From the NCBI RefSeq assembly GCF_008932245.1, contig NZ_CP034909.1, positions 3,280,001 to 3,344,000 of the forward strand: a stretch of DNA of 64,000 nt, given 5' to 3'. Below, in pieces: positions 19,446 to 27,551 of the stretch (its first letter is position 1; each line of letters opens with the position of its first letter). Source of the DNA: Sinorhizobium alkalisoli. Lineage in GTDB: Bacteria; Pseudomonadota; Alphaproteobacteria; Rhizobiales; Rhizobiaceae. The notes below the pieces were generated by a model. That model worked only from the letters and a program-made list of their open reading frames with translations. It was not told where the DNA came from and searched no databases. The translations under genes and the position numbers were made by a program.

Positions 19446-19513
19446 ATGGCGGCCGGCCGGACGGCGGTTGACCGAGCCGGTATCAGCATTTTCTTGAACA
19501 CAACAGACGGGCA

Positions 19514-20350
19514 ATGACGGGGTATCTCATGTACAAGATGAAGCGCACAGCGGCGGGGCTCGCGGCCCTCATCTCAGTGGCGGTCGTTCCCACGGCCGCT
19601 TTCGCGGCACAATGCGGCAATGACGGCGGCCGGTTTTCGGCCTGGGTGCAAGAATTCAAGCGCGAGGCCGCCGGCAACGGCATCAGCCAGTCCGTGCTTG
19701 ATCAGGCACTCGGCAGCGTTTCATACAGCCGGGCAACCATCCGTGCCGACCGCGGACAGAAGAGCTTCAAGCTCTCGCTCGACCAATTCATGCAGAAGCG
19801 GGGCGGCCAGGTGATCATTTCGCGCGGCAGCAAGATGCGCGCGCAGCATGCCAAGCTCTTCGCCTCGATCGAGCGGCGCTATGGCGTCCCGGCTGGTCCG
19901 CTGATCGCCATATGGGGCATGGAGACCGGCTTCGGTTCGTTTTTGGGCAAGGAACACACGCTGTCAGCCGTCGCCACCCTTGCCTATGACTGCCGCCGCT
20001 CCGCCTATTTCACCGAACAGCTCTACGCCGCCATCCAGCTTGTCGGCCGCGGTGATCTGAGCCCGTCTGCCCGCGGGGCCGCCCATGGAGAAATCGGCCA
20101 GACGCAGTTCCTGCCGCTGAACGTCCTGAAATATGGCGTCGACGGCGACGGCGACGGACACATCGACATGGTCCACTCAAAGGCGGATGCGCTGGCCTCG
20201 ACCGCGAATTTCCTGCGCGGCCACGGTTGGCAGCCGGGCGCCGGCTACCGGCCCGGCGAGCCGAATTTCGTCGCCATCCAGGGCTGGAACGCCGCCAGCG
20301 TCTACCAGCAGGCAATCGCCATCATCGCCTCCGAGATCGACGGCGACTGA
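19514..20350 (+). CDS. Lytic murein transglycosylase (MltB family)
   Basis: 278 residues from the first ATG; ATGs at codons 6 and 9 are alternatives, and the signal peptide reads best from codon 9 (MKRTAAGLAALISVAVVPTAAFA). After cleavage the mature protein starts near AQCGNDGG. E137 in IWGMETGFGSF is the likely catalytic Glu. The conserved GEIGQTQFLPLNVLKYGVDGDGDG follows the SLT/MltB pattern with a Ca-like DGDGDG loop. The enzyme cuts peptidoglycan between MurNAc and GlcNAc with 1,6-anhydro ring formation in the periplasm. No lipobox is seen. Confidence 0.9.
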   Translation: MTGYLMYKMKRTAAGLAALISVAVVPTAAFAAQCGNDGGRFSAWVQEFKREAAGNGISQSVLDQALGSVSYSRATIRADRGQKSFKLSLDQFMQKRGGQVIISRGSKMRAQHAKLFASIERRYGVPAGPLIAIWGMETGFGSFLGKEHTLSAVATLAYDCRRSAYFTEQLYAAIQLVGRGDLSPSARGAAHGEIGQTQFLPLNVLKYGVDGDGDGHIDMVHSKADALASTANFLRGHGWQPGAGYRPGEPNFVAIQGWNAASVYQQAIAIIASEIDGD

Positions 20351-20375
20351 AGAGGAACGATCACACGCCGGTCAT

Positions 20376-20405
20376 CCTCTCCCCACCCACCTGTGGGGAG
20401 GGGGT
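20376..20405. repeat. Short RIME-like palindrome (CTCCCCAC type)
   Basis: cctctccccacccacctgtggggagggg, immediately after the transglycosylase stop, is the core hairpin of the same family as the elements at 3461 and 38672. It may serve as transcript end for the transglycosylase gene. Confidence 0.5.
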
Positions 20406-20437
20406 CTGGACGAAGGGCTACCGCCGCTTACAGCAGT

Positions 20438-20472
20438 ACAGCGCCGCGCGTCTTTCAGACGCGCGGCGCTGT
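20438..20472. repeat. Mosaic repeat with perfect 16-bp hairpin; possible bidirectional terminator
   Basis: ACAGCGCCGCGCGTCT and AGACGCGCGGCGCTGT form a perfect 16-bp stem with a 3-base loop. It lies between the convergent transglycosylase and carbonic anhydrase genes. This is the best-preserved member of a repeat family recurring at 16.85, 27.46 and 50.34 kb, all followed by a gcgctgtar-ctttgaa-type tail. Position suggests it ends transcripts in both directions. Confidence 0.7.
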
Positions 20473-20496
20473 AACTCTTTGAATCTGCGTATCGTC

Positions 20497-21144
20497 TCAT
20501 GTCCCGGGCCGGACGAAATCGCCGGTCTTCGCGTCCATGACCCAGAGCTCGCCGGTCGAGATATCGAACCAGGCGCCATGGAGCCGCAGCTTTCCCTTGG
20601 CCTCAAGCACCTGAACGCAAGGAAAGGTCCTCAGATTGGCCACCGAGTTGCGGATCGACACGCGCTCGAGCGCCCGCTGGCGTTCCGACTGGGTCATGTA
20701 GTCGTAGCTCTGTATCTGCTCCGCAGCAGGCTTCAGCAGGTGCATCCAGCGGCCGATGAAATCGCCGGGAGAAAGCGGCTCCGCATCCGGATCGAGCGCC
20801 GCCTTGATGCCGCCGCAGCGGCCGTGGCCCATGACCACGATATCGCTGACGCGCAGCGACTGGACCGCGAATTCCAGAGCGGCGGAGGTCGAGTGATAAT
20901 GCCCGTCTGGCTCGTAGGGCGGCATCATATTGGCGACATTGCGAACGACGAAAAGCTCACCCGGGCCGCTGTCGAAGATCGTCTCCGGTGCGGCGCGCGA
21001 ATCGCAGCAGGCGATCACCATCGTCGTCGGCTTTTGCCCGCTCTCGGCGAGCGTCCGGTAGCGTTGCTGCTGTTCGCTGAAACGGCCGCCCATGAAATTG
21101 CGGTAGCCGGCCAGGAGATTTTCCGGAAAGCTCTGCTTCTCCAT
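20497..21144 (-). CDS. Beta-class carbonic anhydrase
   Basis: 215 residues. Zinc ligands are visible as C46 and D48 in CCDSR, and H107 and C110 in GHGRCGG, the plant-type beta-CA set. It interconverts CO2 and bicarbonate in the cytoplasm, supplying bicarbonate for carboxylases. The ATG has GGGG upstream (GGGGTAACTGATGG). It is downstream of pdxY on the same strand with about 140 bp between that contain a repeat fragment, so co-transcription is uncertain. Confidence 0.95.
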   Translation of the reverse strand: MEKQSFPENLLAGYRNFMGGRFSEQQQRYRTLAESGQKPTTMVIACCDSRAAPETIFDSGPGELFVVRNVANMMPPYEPDGHYHSTSAALEFAVQSLRVSDIVVMGHGRCGGIKAALDPDAEPLSPGDFIGRWMHLLKPAAEQIQSYDYMTQSERQRALERVSIRNSVANLRTFPCVQVLEAKGKLRLHGAWFDISTGELWVMDAKTGDFVRPGT

Positions 21145-21205
21145 CAGTTACCCCGTGTCATCCACTGCATCAAACACTGCTCTATGGCTACTCGGGTAGC
21201 ATGGA

Positions 21206-21250
21206 GCGTCGAAGTGTTACAGCGAGCCTTGCGTGCCCGAAAGGATAAAT
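21206..21250. repeat. Fragment of CGCTGT mosaic repeat
   Basis: On the minus strand gcacgcaaggctcgctgtaacacttcg matches the right end of the repeat at 27.46 kb (gacgcgcaaaggtcgctgtggcgct). It lies in the pdxY to carbonic anhydrase gap. Confidence 0.4.
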
Positions 21251-21287
21251 TGCCTTCATCAGACATTTCTTTTGTGCCCGCCCCCGC

Positions 21288-22169
21288 CTATTTCCGTCGC
21301 ATTTGGCCCGGATGCATGAGGCGGCGCATCTGCACCATGGCCATCGGCGTCGCGAGGCTTGAGGCGTCCTGTTCAAGCGTCAACTCGTCGGCGCCGCGCT
21401 TGGCGGTGCGTGCGATGACCTCGAATATGCTGGCGGTCGCCATTTGCAGCGCGCGCTCCTCGGAAAGACCCTGCAGGAGCCGCGCAAGAAAGACGGCCGA
21501 CAGCAGGTCACCCGCGCCGTTCGGTGGATTCTCGACCAGCCGATGCTCGGCGAGCAGGGCATGGCGACCGGACAGATAGAGGTTGCCGGTGCCGCCGTTC
21601 ATCATCGCGACCGCCGATGTGACGAGCACCCGCGGCGGCCCGAGGCCGAGTGCCGCCTCGAGGATCGCCGCGTTCGTGTCGAGTTCCGCACCCGCCAGCC
21701 AGGAAAGTTCAAAACGGTTCGGCGTTGCCAATGAAGCAAGCGGCAGCAGCCGGTCACGAATGGCGAAGGCACTCTCGGCCGGGATATAGAGTCCGTTCGA
21801 ATCGCCGATCACCGGGTCGCAGGCGTAGAAAAGCTCGGGATTGCGGTGCTTCAGCGCCGTTACCAGCCGCGCGACTTCCTCGGCCTGGCCGGGTGTTCCG
21901 AGATAGCCGGAAAGCACCGCGCGCACTTCGCCGATCCACGGCGCATCGATAAGATCGTCGATGATCGACCGGAACTCCGCATCGGAGATCGTCACCCGCG
22001 TCGCACGGCCATGGCCGGGATGCCATGACAGGATGACCGTCGGCAACGCCCAGACGAGATGCCCGAGCGTCTCCAACGCGAATACCGCCGCGCGGTTGCC
22101 GACCGTGCCGCGAACCACGTGGCTGGAGATGACGATGACGGCGCCGGGCGCGGCAGGAATTTCAGACAT
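21288..22169 (-). CDS. pdxY: Pyridoxal kinase
   Basis: 293 residues of the ribokinase-like fold. It phosphorylates pyridoxal to PLP in the salvage route, in the cytoplasm. Supporting segments are VIVISSHVVRGTVGNRAAVFALETLGH at the N-terminus, the internal ACDPVIGDSNGLYIP, and VENPPNGAGDLLSAVFLARLL near the C-terminus, which carries the anion hole and catalytic Asp (GAGD). The ATG at 22169 has AAGGA upstream. It is divergent from the glutamate dehydrogenase gene. Confidence 0.92.
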   Translation of the reverse strand: MSEIPAAPGAVIVISSHVVRGTVGNRAAVFALETLGHLVWALPTVILSWHPGHGRATRVTISDAEFRSIIDDLIDAPWIGEVRAVLSGYLGTPGQAEEVARLVTALKHRNPELFYACDPVIGDSNGLYIPAESAFAIRDRLLPLASLATPNRFELSWLAGAELDTNAAILEAALGLGPPRVLVTSAVAMMNGGTGNLYLSGRHALLAEHRLVENPPNGAGDLLSAVFLARLLQGLSEERALQMATASIFEVIARTAKRGADELTLEQDASSLATPMAMVQMRRLMHPGQMRRK

Positions 22170-22553
22170 CAGGCGATCCTTGGGCTCTGTTCCACTTCAT
22201 GTCCCGAACTCGACCTCGATTAAAGGACATGTAGGATATCGAGGTGCTGCAGCGATCTTTGCGCTCGGAAAAGCCGCTCGACACTGCAAGCTGTGATCGC
22301 CGACTGCCGAAGCGGTGTCAACGGGATGTCGAGGGGCGACCGGGTCCGTGTTTCGGCGCCGTCCGGTGTTTTCGTTCGTTTGCGCCGTTTTTGGAGAGAT
22401 TTCTGTAAAATCGCGCCTGGTTTAAATGGATTTAGGTCGATTCTACGTGAAATTCTCCAAGAACAGGCTCGATTTTGCCCAAATCCGTCATAAAACGATC
22501 GCCATTGGCCATGGTTCTGATAGGTTCGTCTATCATATTTGGGGAGCGACTTC
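22170..22553. other. Divergent intergenic region pdxY / NAD-GDH with mosaic repeat and inverted repeat
   Basis: The left part holds an imperfect 34-bp palindrome with ends CATGTCC (22198-22204) and GGACATG (22225-22231), followed by gaggtgctgcagcgatctttgcgctcg, a minus-strand copy of the CGCTGT repeat tail. The right part is AT-richer and should contain the glutamate dehydrogenase promoter, but no convincing -35/-10 pair was found. The perfect inverted repeat TGATAG-gttcgt-CTATCA at 22518-22535 lies 18 bp before the start codon. No small ORF is supported. Confidence 0.55.
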
Positions 22554-25500
22554 ATGGGCGTGAAATACAATCCGAAGCGAGATCGGCACATCGATGCCGC
22601 CCGGGCAGCGGTGGGCAAGATCGGCGTCGACACTCTGCCGCCGGAGATCCTCTTCGGAGGCGCGAGCAATGACGACCTCGACCTTTATTCGCCGGATATG
22701 CTGGCTCTGACCGCCGCGCACGCCCGCAAGGAACTGGCCCGCTGGGACGGCGGCAAGCCGCAGGTTTCGGTGGAAACGGTGCCCGGAGTGGCGCCAGGCG
22801 GGACCGAGGTTTCGATCATCGCCATCACCGAGCGCAACATGCCGTTCCTCTATGACTCGGTCATGGGCGAGGTAACGAGCACCCATCGCGACATTCACCT
22901 TGCCATCCACCCGATCCTCCTCATGCAACCGGGCAAGCCGGTCAAACTTTTCGATCCGGACGAGGAAAGCGATCCGGCGCACCGCGTCAGCCATATTCAG
23001 ATCCACCTCGGCAAGCTGACGCCGATCGAGGAGCGCTCGCTCAGCAAACGCATCACTGACGTCCTGGAGCAGGTGCATCAGGCGGTGCACGACTGGCCGG
23101 CCATGACGGCGCTGCTCGACCAGGTCATGCGCGAGCTCGAGGATTACCACGCCTCGCGCAAAAAGAGCGACCGTGACGAGGCGCTCGCGTTCCTTCGCTG
23201 GCTAAGGGACAACAACTTCACCTTCCTCGGCATGCGCGAATACACCTATTCCGGTAAGGGCGAGAACGCGACGGTCGAACGCGGCAAGGGCAGGGGTCTC
23301 GGCATTCTCTCCAATCCCGAGGTACGCGTCCTTAGGCAAGGCAACGACGCCGTGTTCACGACGCCGGAGATCCTCGCCTTCCTCGAGGGTCCGGACTTCC
23401 TGATCGTCACCAAAGCGAATGTGAAGTCGGTCGTGCATCGCCGCGCCTATATGGATTACATTGGCGTCAAGCGCTTCGACACGTCCGGCAATGTCGTCGG
23501 CGAGTTGCGCATCGTCGGCCTCTTCACCTCGAGCGCCTACACCCGCCAGGCGGCGGAGATTCCGCTGCTTAGACACAAGATCGAGAAGATCATCGACCAT
23601 TTCGGCTACGACCCGCAGAGCCATTCCGGCAAGACCCTGGCAAACACGTTGGAATCCTATCCGCGGGACGATCTGTTTCAAATCGATGTCGGGCTTCTCG
23701 CCGCCTTCTGCGAACAGATCAACGAGCTCGGCGACCGGCCGCGGGTGCGCGTTCTGCCGCGCATCGACCATTTCGACCGCTTCGTCTCCGTCATCATATA
23801 CGTACCGCGCGAGCAATATGATTCCAGCGTCCGCGAGAAGATCGGCGATTACCTGAAAGCCGTCTATGACGGCCGGGTCTCCGCCTATTATCCGGCCTTC
23901 CCGGAAGGCGGGCTGGCGCGCGTGCACTTCATCATCGGCCGCTCGGGCGGCAAGACGCCGCGCGTCCCGCAGGCCAAGCTCGAGGATGCGGTGCGCACCA
24001 TCGTCACGCGCTGGATCGACCGCTTCAACCTGCTCGCCCGCAACGAAGGCATCGAGCTTTCCGCGGGCGAGGCCTATCAGGCCGCGTTCACGCCTGCCGA
24101 AGCCTATGCTGACCTTGGCGACATGTCGGCCTGCAAGAGCGACGACCCGATCCGCATCTCCTTCTATCACCGCCATGGCGAAAGGCCGGACGCGCTGGAA
24201 CTGAAGATCTTCCACGCAAACCACCCGGTCTCGCTCTCCCGCCGCGTGCCGCTGCTCGAAAACCTCGGCTTCCGCGTGATCAGCGAGCAGACTTACGATA
24301 TCGGCGTGCGTGCCCATGCGCAGGAGCAGTGCAACGTCGTGCTGCACGACATGGAGCTCCTTCATCGTGACGGGCATACGGTCAACCTCGCCAAGGCCGG
24401 CATGGCGCTGGAGGAGGCGTTCCTCGCCGCCTGGGACGGCACGATTGAGGACGACAATTTCAATCGGCTGGTCCTTTTGGCGGGCCTGACCGCACGGGAA
24501 GTGACGGTGCTGCGCAGCTATGCGCGCTATTTGCGCCAGGCGGGCATCACCTATTCGCAGGGCTACATAGCCGACACGCTGAACAAGTATCCGGCGATTG
24601 CCGCCGACATCTTCCGCCTGTTCACCACGCGGCTCGATCCGAGGGTCGAGCCGAAGTCGCGCGTGAAGAGGACCAACGCCGTGCTGGCTGCGATCGAGGA
24701 GGCGCTCTCGGCCGTGCCGAGCCTCGACGAGGACCGCATCCTGCGCCGCTACGTCAATGCAGTTCAGGCGACGCTCAGGACCAACTATTTTCAGAAGGAT
24801 GCGGAAGGCAGGCCGCGGCCCGTGCTCGCCTTCAAGCTCGATCCGAAGGCGCTCGAGGGCCTGCCGGAACCGCGCCCCTTCCGGGAGATTTTCGTCTACG
24901 GCACCGAGGTCGAGGGTGTGCACCTGCGCTTCGGCAAGGTGGCGCGCGGCGGGCTCCGCTGGTCCGACCGGGCGCAGGACTACCGCACCGAGGTGCTGGG
25001 TCTCGTCAAGGCGCAGCAGGTGAAGAACGCGGTCATCGTCCCCGTCGGCGCCAAGGGCGGCTTCTACCCGAAGCAGCTTCCCGCCGGCGGCACCCGCGAT
25101 GACGTGTTCAGGGCCGGGACGGAAGCCTACAAGACCTTCATCCGCAGCCTTCTGTCGGTGACCGACAACATCGTCGGCCCGGATGTGGTTCCGCCTGAGG
25201 ACACGGTGCGGCTTGACGGCGACGACCCCTATTTCGTCGTGGCCGCCGACAAGGGAACCGCAACCTTCTCGGACACGGCGAACGCGCTGGCGCAGGAGGC
25301 GGACTTCTGGCTCGACGACGCCTTCGCCTCCGGCGGCTCGGCCGGCTACGACCATAAGAAGATGGGAATTACCGCCCGCGGCGCCTGGGAGGCGGTCAAG
25401 CGGCACTTCCGCGAGATGGACATCGACATCCAGGCGACGCCCTTCACGGTGGCCGGCGTCGGCGACATGTCCGGCGACGTCTTCGGCAATGGCATGCTGC

Positions 25501-27341
25501 TTTCGGAAAAGATCCGGCTGATTGCCGCCTTCGATCACCGTGACATCTTCATAGATCCAAATCCGGATACCGATCTCTCCTTCGCCGAGCGCAAGCGCAT
25601 GTTCGCCCTGCCGCGCTCGAGCTGGCAGGATTACGACCGCAAGTCGCTTTCGCCGGGCGGCATGATCATTTCCCGCGCCGACAAGCTGGTGACGCTGACG
25701 CCCGAAGCCATGGCGGCGATCGGCATCGACAGGCAGAAGGCGACTCCCTTCGAGATCATGAACGCCATTCTGAAGAGCTCGGTCGACCTTCTCTGGTTCG
25801 GCGGCATCGGCACCTATGTGCGGGGCAGCAACGAGACGGATGCCGAGGTCGGCGACCGCGCCAACGATCCGATCCGCGTCACGGCGGAAGAGGTGCGCGC
25901 CCGGGTGATCGGCGAAGGCGCCAATCTCGGCGTCACCCAGAAGGGCCGCATCGGCTATTCGCTCAATGGCGGGCGCTGCAATTCCGACGCGATCGACAAT
26001 TCGGCTGGCGTGAATTCCTCAGACGTCGAGGTCAATATCAAGATCGCGCTTGCCTCGGCCATGCGCGACGGGCGCCTGACACGGCCCAAGCGCAACACGC
26101 TGCTTGCCGCCATGACCAGCGAGGTGGCCCATCTTGTGCTGCGCAACAACTATCAGCAATCGCTCGCAATCTCGCTGACGGAGATGCAGGACCTTGGCAA
26201 TCGCACGCCGCTGGCGCGGCTGATGGAGCGGCTCGAGGCCGACGGTCACCTCAACCGCAAGGTTGAGACGCTGCCATCGGACCAGGCCATGGCCGAGCGC
26301 TACCAGGCGGGCAAGCCGCTGACACGGCCCGAGATCGGCGTCCTGCTCTCCTACGCAAAGCTCGTGCTATTCGATGAACTGATCAAGAGCGATCTTCCGG
26401 ACGACGTCTACTTCACCGCGACGCTCGAGCGCTACTTTCCGGCAAAAATGCGCAAAGCCTACGCGAGCGATATCCAGGGGCACCGGCTGCGCCGCGAGAT
26501 CGTCGCGACGATGCTCGCGAACGAAGCGATCAACCGTGGCGGGCCGGCTTTCGTCTCGACGCTGACGGACGCGACCGGCTTCCTGCCTGCCGACGTCGTC
26601 AAGGCAGCCGTACTGGCGCTCGACGGCTTCGATCTGCCGCGAATCTACGGCGAGATCGACGCACTCGACAACAAGATCGGCGGCATCGTCCAGAACCGGC
26701 TCTATCAGGAAGTCGGGCGGATATTCGCGCTCGTCACCGAAAGGGCGCTGCGCACCCGCGCTGCGGAGGGACCGGTCACCGAGGCAGTTCAGCGCCTCAG
26801 GGACGGGCTCCAGAAGCTCCGCGCCACGACGCGCGCGGCAATCTCCAGCGAGAGCGCCGAGGAGGCACAGCTGAGATCGGCGGCCTACATCGAGAGCGGC
26901 GTGCCGGCCAAGCTCGCCACGGAGATCGCGGAACTGTCGCTGATGACCCTTGTGCCGGAGATCATGCAGATCGCTGCGGTGACCGGCGAACCGCTGAACC
27001 GCACGGCCCAGGGCTATTTCGCCGTCACGGAAAATCTCCGGATCAACCACCTGCTGGCCGCCGCCGACCGCGTACCCGCCGTAGAGCAATTCGAGGCGAT
27101 GGCGCTCTCGCGCGCTGTTGCCGATATCGCCACCGCCCGCCGCGACATCACCATCGCCGCCCTCGTCGAGCACAAGGGCGATCGGAACCCTGTTCTGGCG
27201 TGGGAGGAGCAGGATCGCGAACGCGTTCTGAGCGTCCGCGACCAGCTGAGGCTGCTAACCGAAAAGGGCGAGACGACGCTCGCCAAGGTAGCGGTGGCCG
27301 CCGGCCTCCTCAGCGACCTTGCACGCGGCAGGGCGAAATGA
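22554..27341 (+). CDS. NAD-specific glutamate dehydrogenase, large 180-kDa type
   Basis: 1595 residues from the ATG with GGGGAG nine bases upstream; a TTG five codons earlier is less likely. It interconverts glutamate and 2-oxoglutarate plus ammonia. The family (GDH-180, known in Streptomyces, Pseudomonas and rhizobia) has a long N-terminal regulatory part with ACT-like regions. The catalytic core lies about residues 780-1200, with KVARGGLRWSDRAQDYRTEV, QQVKNAVIVPVGAKGGF and DANPDTD-like loops; the NAD fold includes GEGANLGVTQKGRI. It normally acts in glutamate breakdown and is probably cytoplasmic. A strong hairpin ends the transcript. Confidence 0.95.
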   Translation: MGVKYNPKRDRHIDAARAAVGKIGVDTLPPEILFGGASNDDLDLYSPDMLALTAAHARKELARWDGGKPQVSVETVPGVAPGGTEVSIIAITERNMPFLYDSVMGEVTSTHRDIHLAIHPILLMQPGKPVKLFDPDEESDPAHRVSHIQIHLGKLTPIEERSLSKRITDVLEQVHQAVHDWPAMTALLDQVMRELEDYHASRKKSDRDEALAFLRWLRDNNFTFLGMREYTYSGKGENATVERGKGRGLGILSNPEVRVLRQGNDAVFTTPEILAFLEGPDFLIVTKANVKSVVHRRAYMDYIGVKRFDTSGNVVGELRIVGLFTSSAYTRQAAEIPLLRHKIEKIIDHFGYDPQSHSGKTLANTLESYPRDDLFQIDVGLLAAFCEQINELGDRPRVRVLPRIDHFDRFVSVIIYVPREQYDSSVREKIGDYLKAVYDGRVSAYYPAFPEGGLARVHFIIGRSGGKTPRVPQAKLEDAVRTIVTRWIDRFNLLARNEGIELSAGEAYQAAFTPAEAYADLGDMSACKSDDPIRISFYHRHGERPDALELKIFHANHPVSLSRRVPLLENLGFRVISEQTYDIGVRAHAQEQCNVVLHDMELLHRDGHTVNLAKAGMALEEAFLAAWDGTIEDDNFNRLVLLAGLTAREVTVLRSYARYLRQAGITYSQGYIADTLNKYPAIAADIFRLFTTRLDPRVEPKSRVKRTNAVLAAIEEALSAVPSLDEDRILRRYVNAVQATLRTNYFQKDAEGRPRPVLAFKLDPKALEGLPEPRPFREIFVYGTEVEGVHLRFGKVARGGLRWSDRAQDYRTEVLGLVKAQQVKNAVIVPVGAKGGFYPKQLPAGGTRDDVFRAGTEAYKTFIRSLLSVTDNIVGPDVVPPEDTVRLDGDDPYFVVAADKGTATFSDTANALAQEADFWLDDAFASGGSAGYDHKKMGITARGAWEAVKRHFREMDIDIQATPFTVAGVGDMSGDVFGNGMLLSEKIRLIAAFDHRDIFIDPNPDTDLSFAERKRMFALPRSSWQDYDRKSLSPGGMIISRADKLVTLTPEAMAAIGIDRQKATPFEIMNAILKSSVDLLWFGGIGTYVRGSNETDAEVGDRANDPIRVTAEEVRARVIGEGANLGVTQKGRIGYSLNGGRCNSDAIDNSAGVNSSDVEVNIKIALASAMRDGRLTRPKRNTLLAAMTSEVAHLVLRNNYQQSLAISLTEMQDLGNRTPLARLMERLEADGHLNRKVETLPSDQAMAERYQAGKPLTRPEIGVLLSYAKLVLFDELIKSDLPDDVYFTATLERYFPAKMRKAYASDIQGHRLRREIVATMLANEAINRGGPAFVSTLTDATGFLPADVVKAAVLALDGFDLPRIYGEIDALDNKIGGIVQNRLYQEVGRIFALVTERALRTRAAEGPVTEAVQRLRDGLQKLRATTRAAISSESAEEAQLRSAAYIESGVPAKLATEIAELSLMTLVPEIMQIAAVTGEPLNRTAQGYFAVTENLRINHLLAAADRVPAVEQFEAMALSRAVADIATARRDITIAALVEHKGDRNPVLAWEEQDRERVLSVRDQLRLLTEKGETTLAKVAVAAGLLSDLARGRAK

Positions 27342-27344
27342 CAC

Positions 27345-27385
27345 AGTCCCTCCGGGTTTTGCGGCCCGGAGGGACTTGGTTCCCG
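27345..27385 (+). terminator. Intrinsic terminator-like hairpin after NAD-GDH
   Basis: AGTCCCTCCGGG and CCCGGAGGGACT (27345-27356 and 27365-27376) form a perfect 12-bp stem with loop TTTTGCGG, only three bases after the stop codon. The following TGGTTCCCGTTT is moderately T-rich. Confidence 0.8.
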
Positions 27386-27460
27386 TTTCGGCTTGAAGCG
27401 CATTCGCGTTGCCCGTTCCGCCGCTGGCGTGATCGGGCTCTGCGGTGTAGTGCGTATTGC

Positions 27461-27510
27461 AGCGACGCGCGTCTTTTCAGACGCGCAAAGGTCGCTGTGG
27501 CGCTCGTGGA
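27461..27510. repeat. Mosaic palindromic repeat, CGCG/CGCTGT family copy
   Basis: GCGCGTCT-tttc-AGACGCGC (27467-27486) is nested in AGCGAC (27461-27466) and GTCGCT (27491-27496), giving a two-part hairpin with an aaag bulge. It is a sibling of the 20.44-kb copy. It lies just upstream of the MFS gene, where it would be transcribed only if the promoter is further upstream. Confidence 0.65.
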
Positions 27511-27551
27511 TTGCCGGATGTCGCAGTCATGCTGGAGCGGGGAGGGGAAAC

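Noticed and set aside
22505..22536. TTGGCC ... TATCAT as a promoter for NAD-GDH
   Set aside because: The spacer is 20 bp, too long for a sigma-70-type promoter.
23202..25538. 778-codon open frame antisense to the NAD-GDH gene
   Set aside because: It shadows a well-supported gene in the high-GC complementary frame; composition is rich in Arg, Gly, Asp and Val with no family pattern and no ribosome-binding site.
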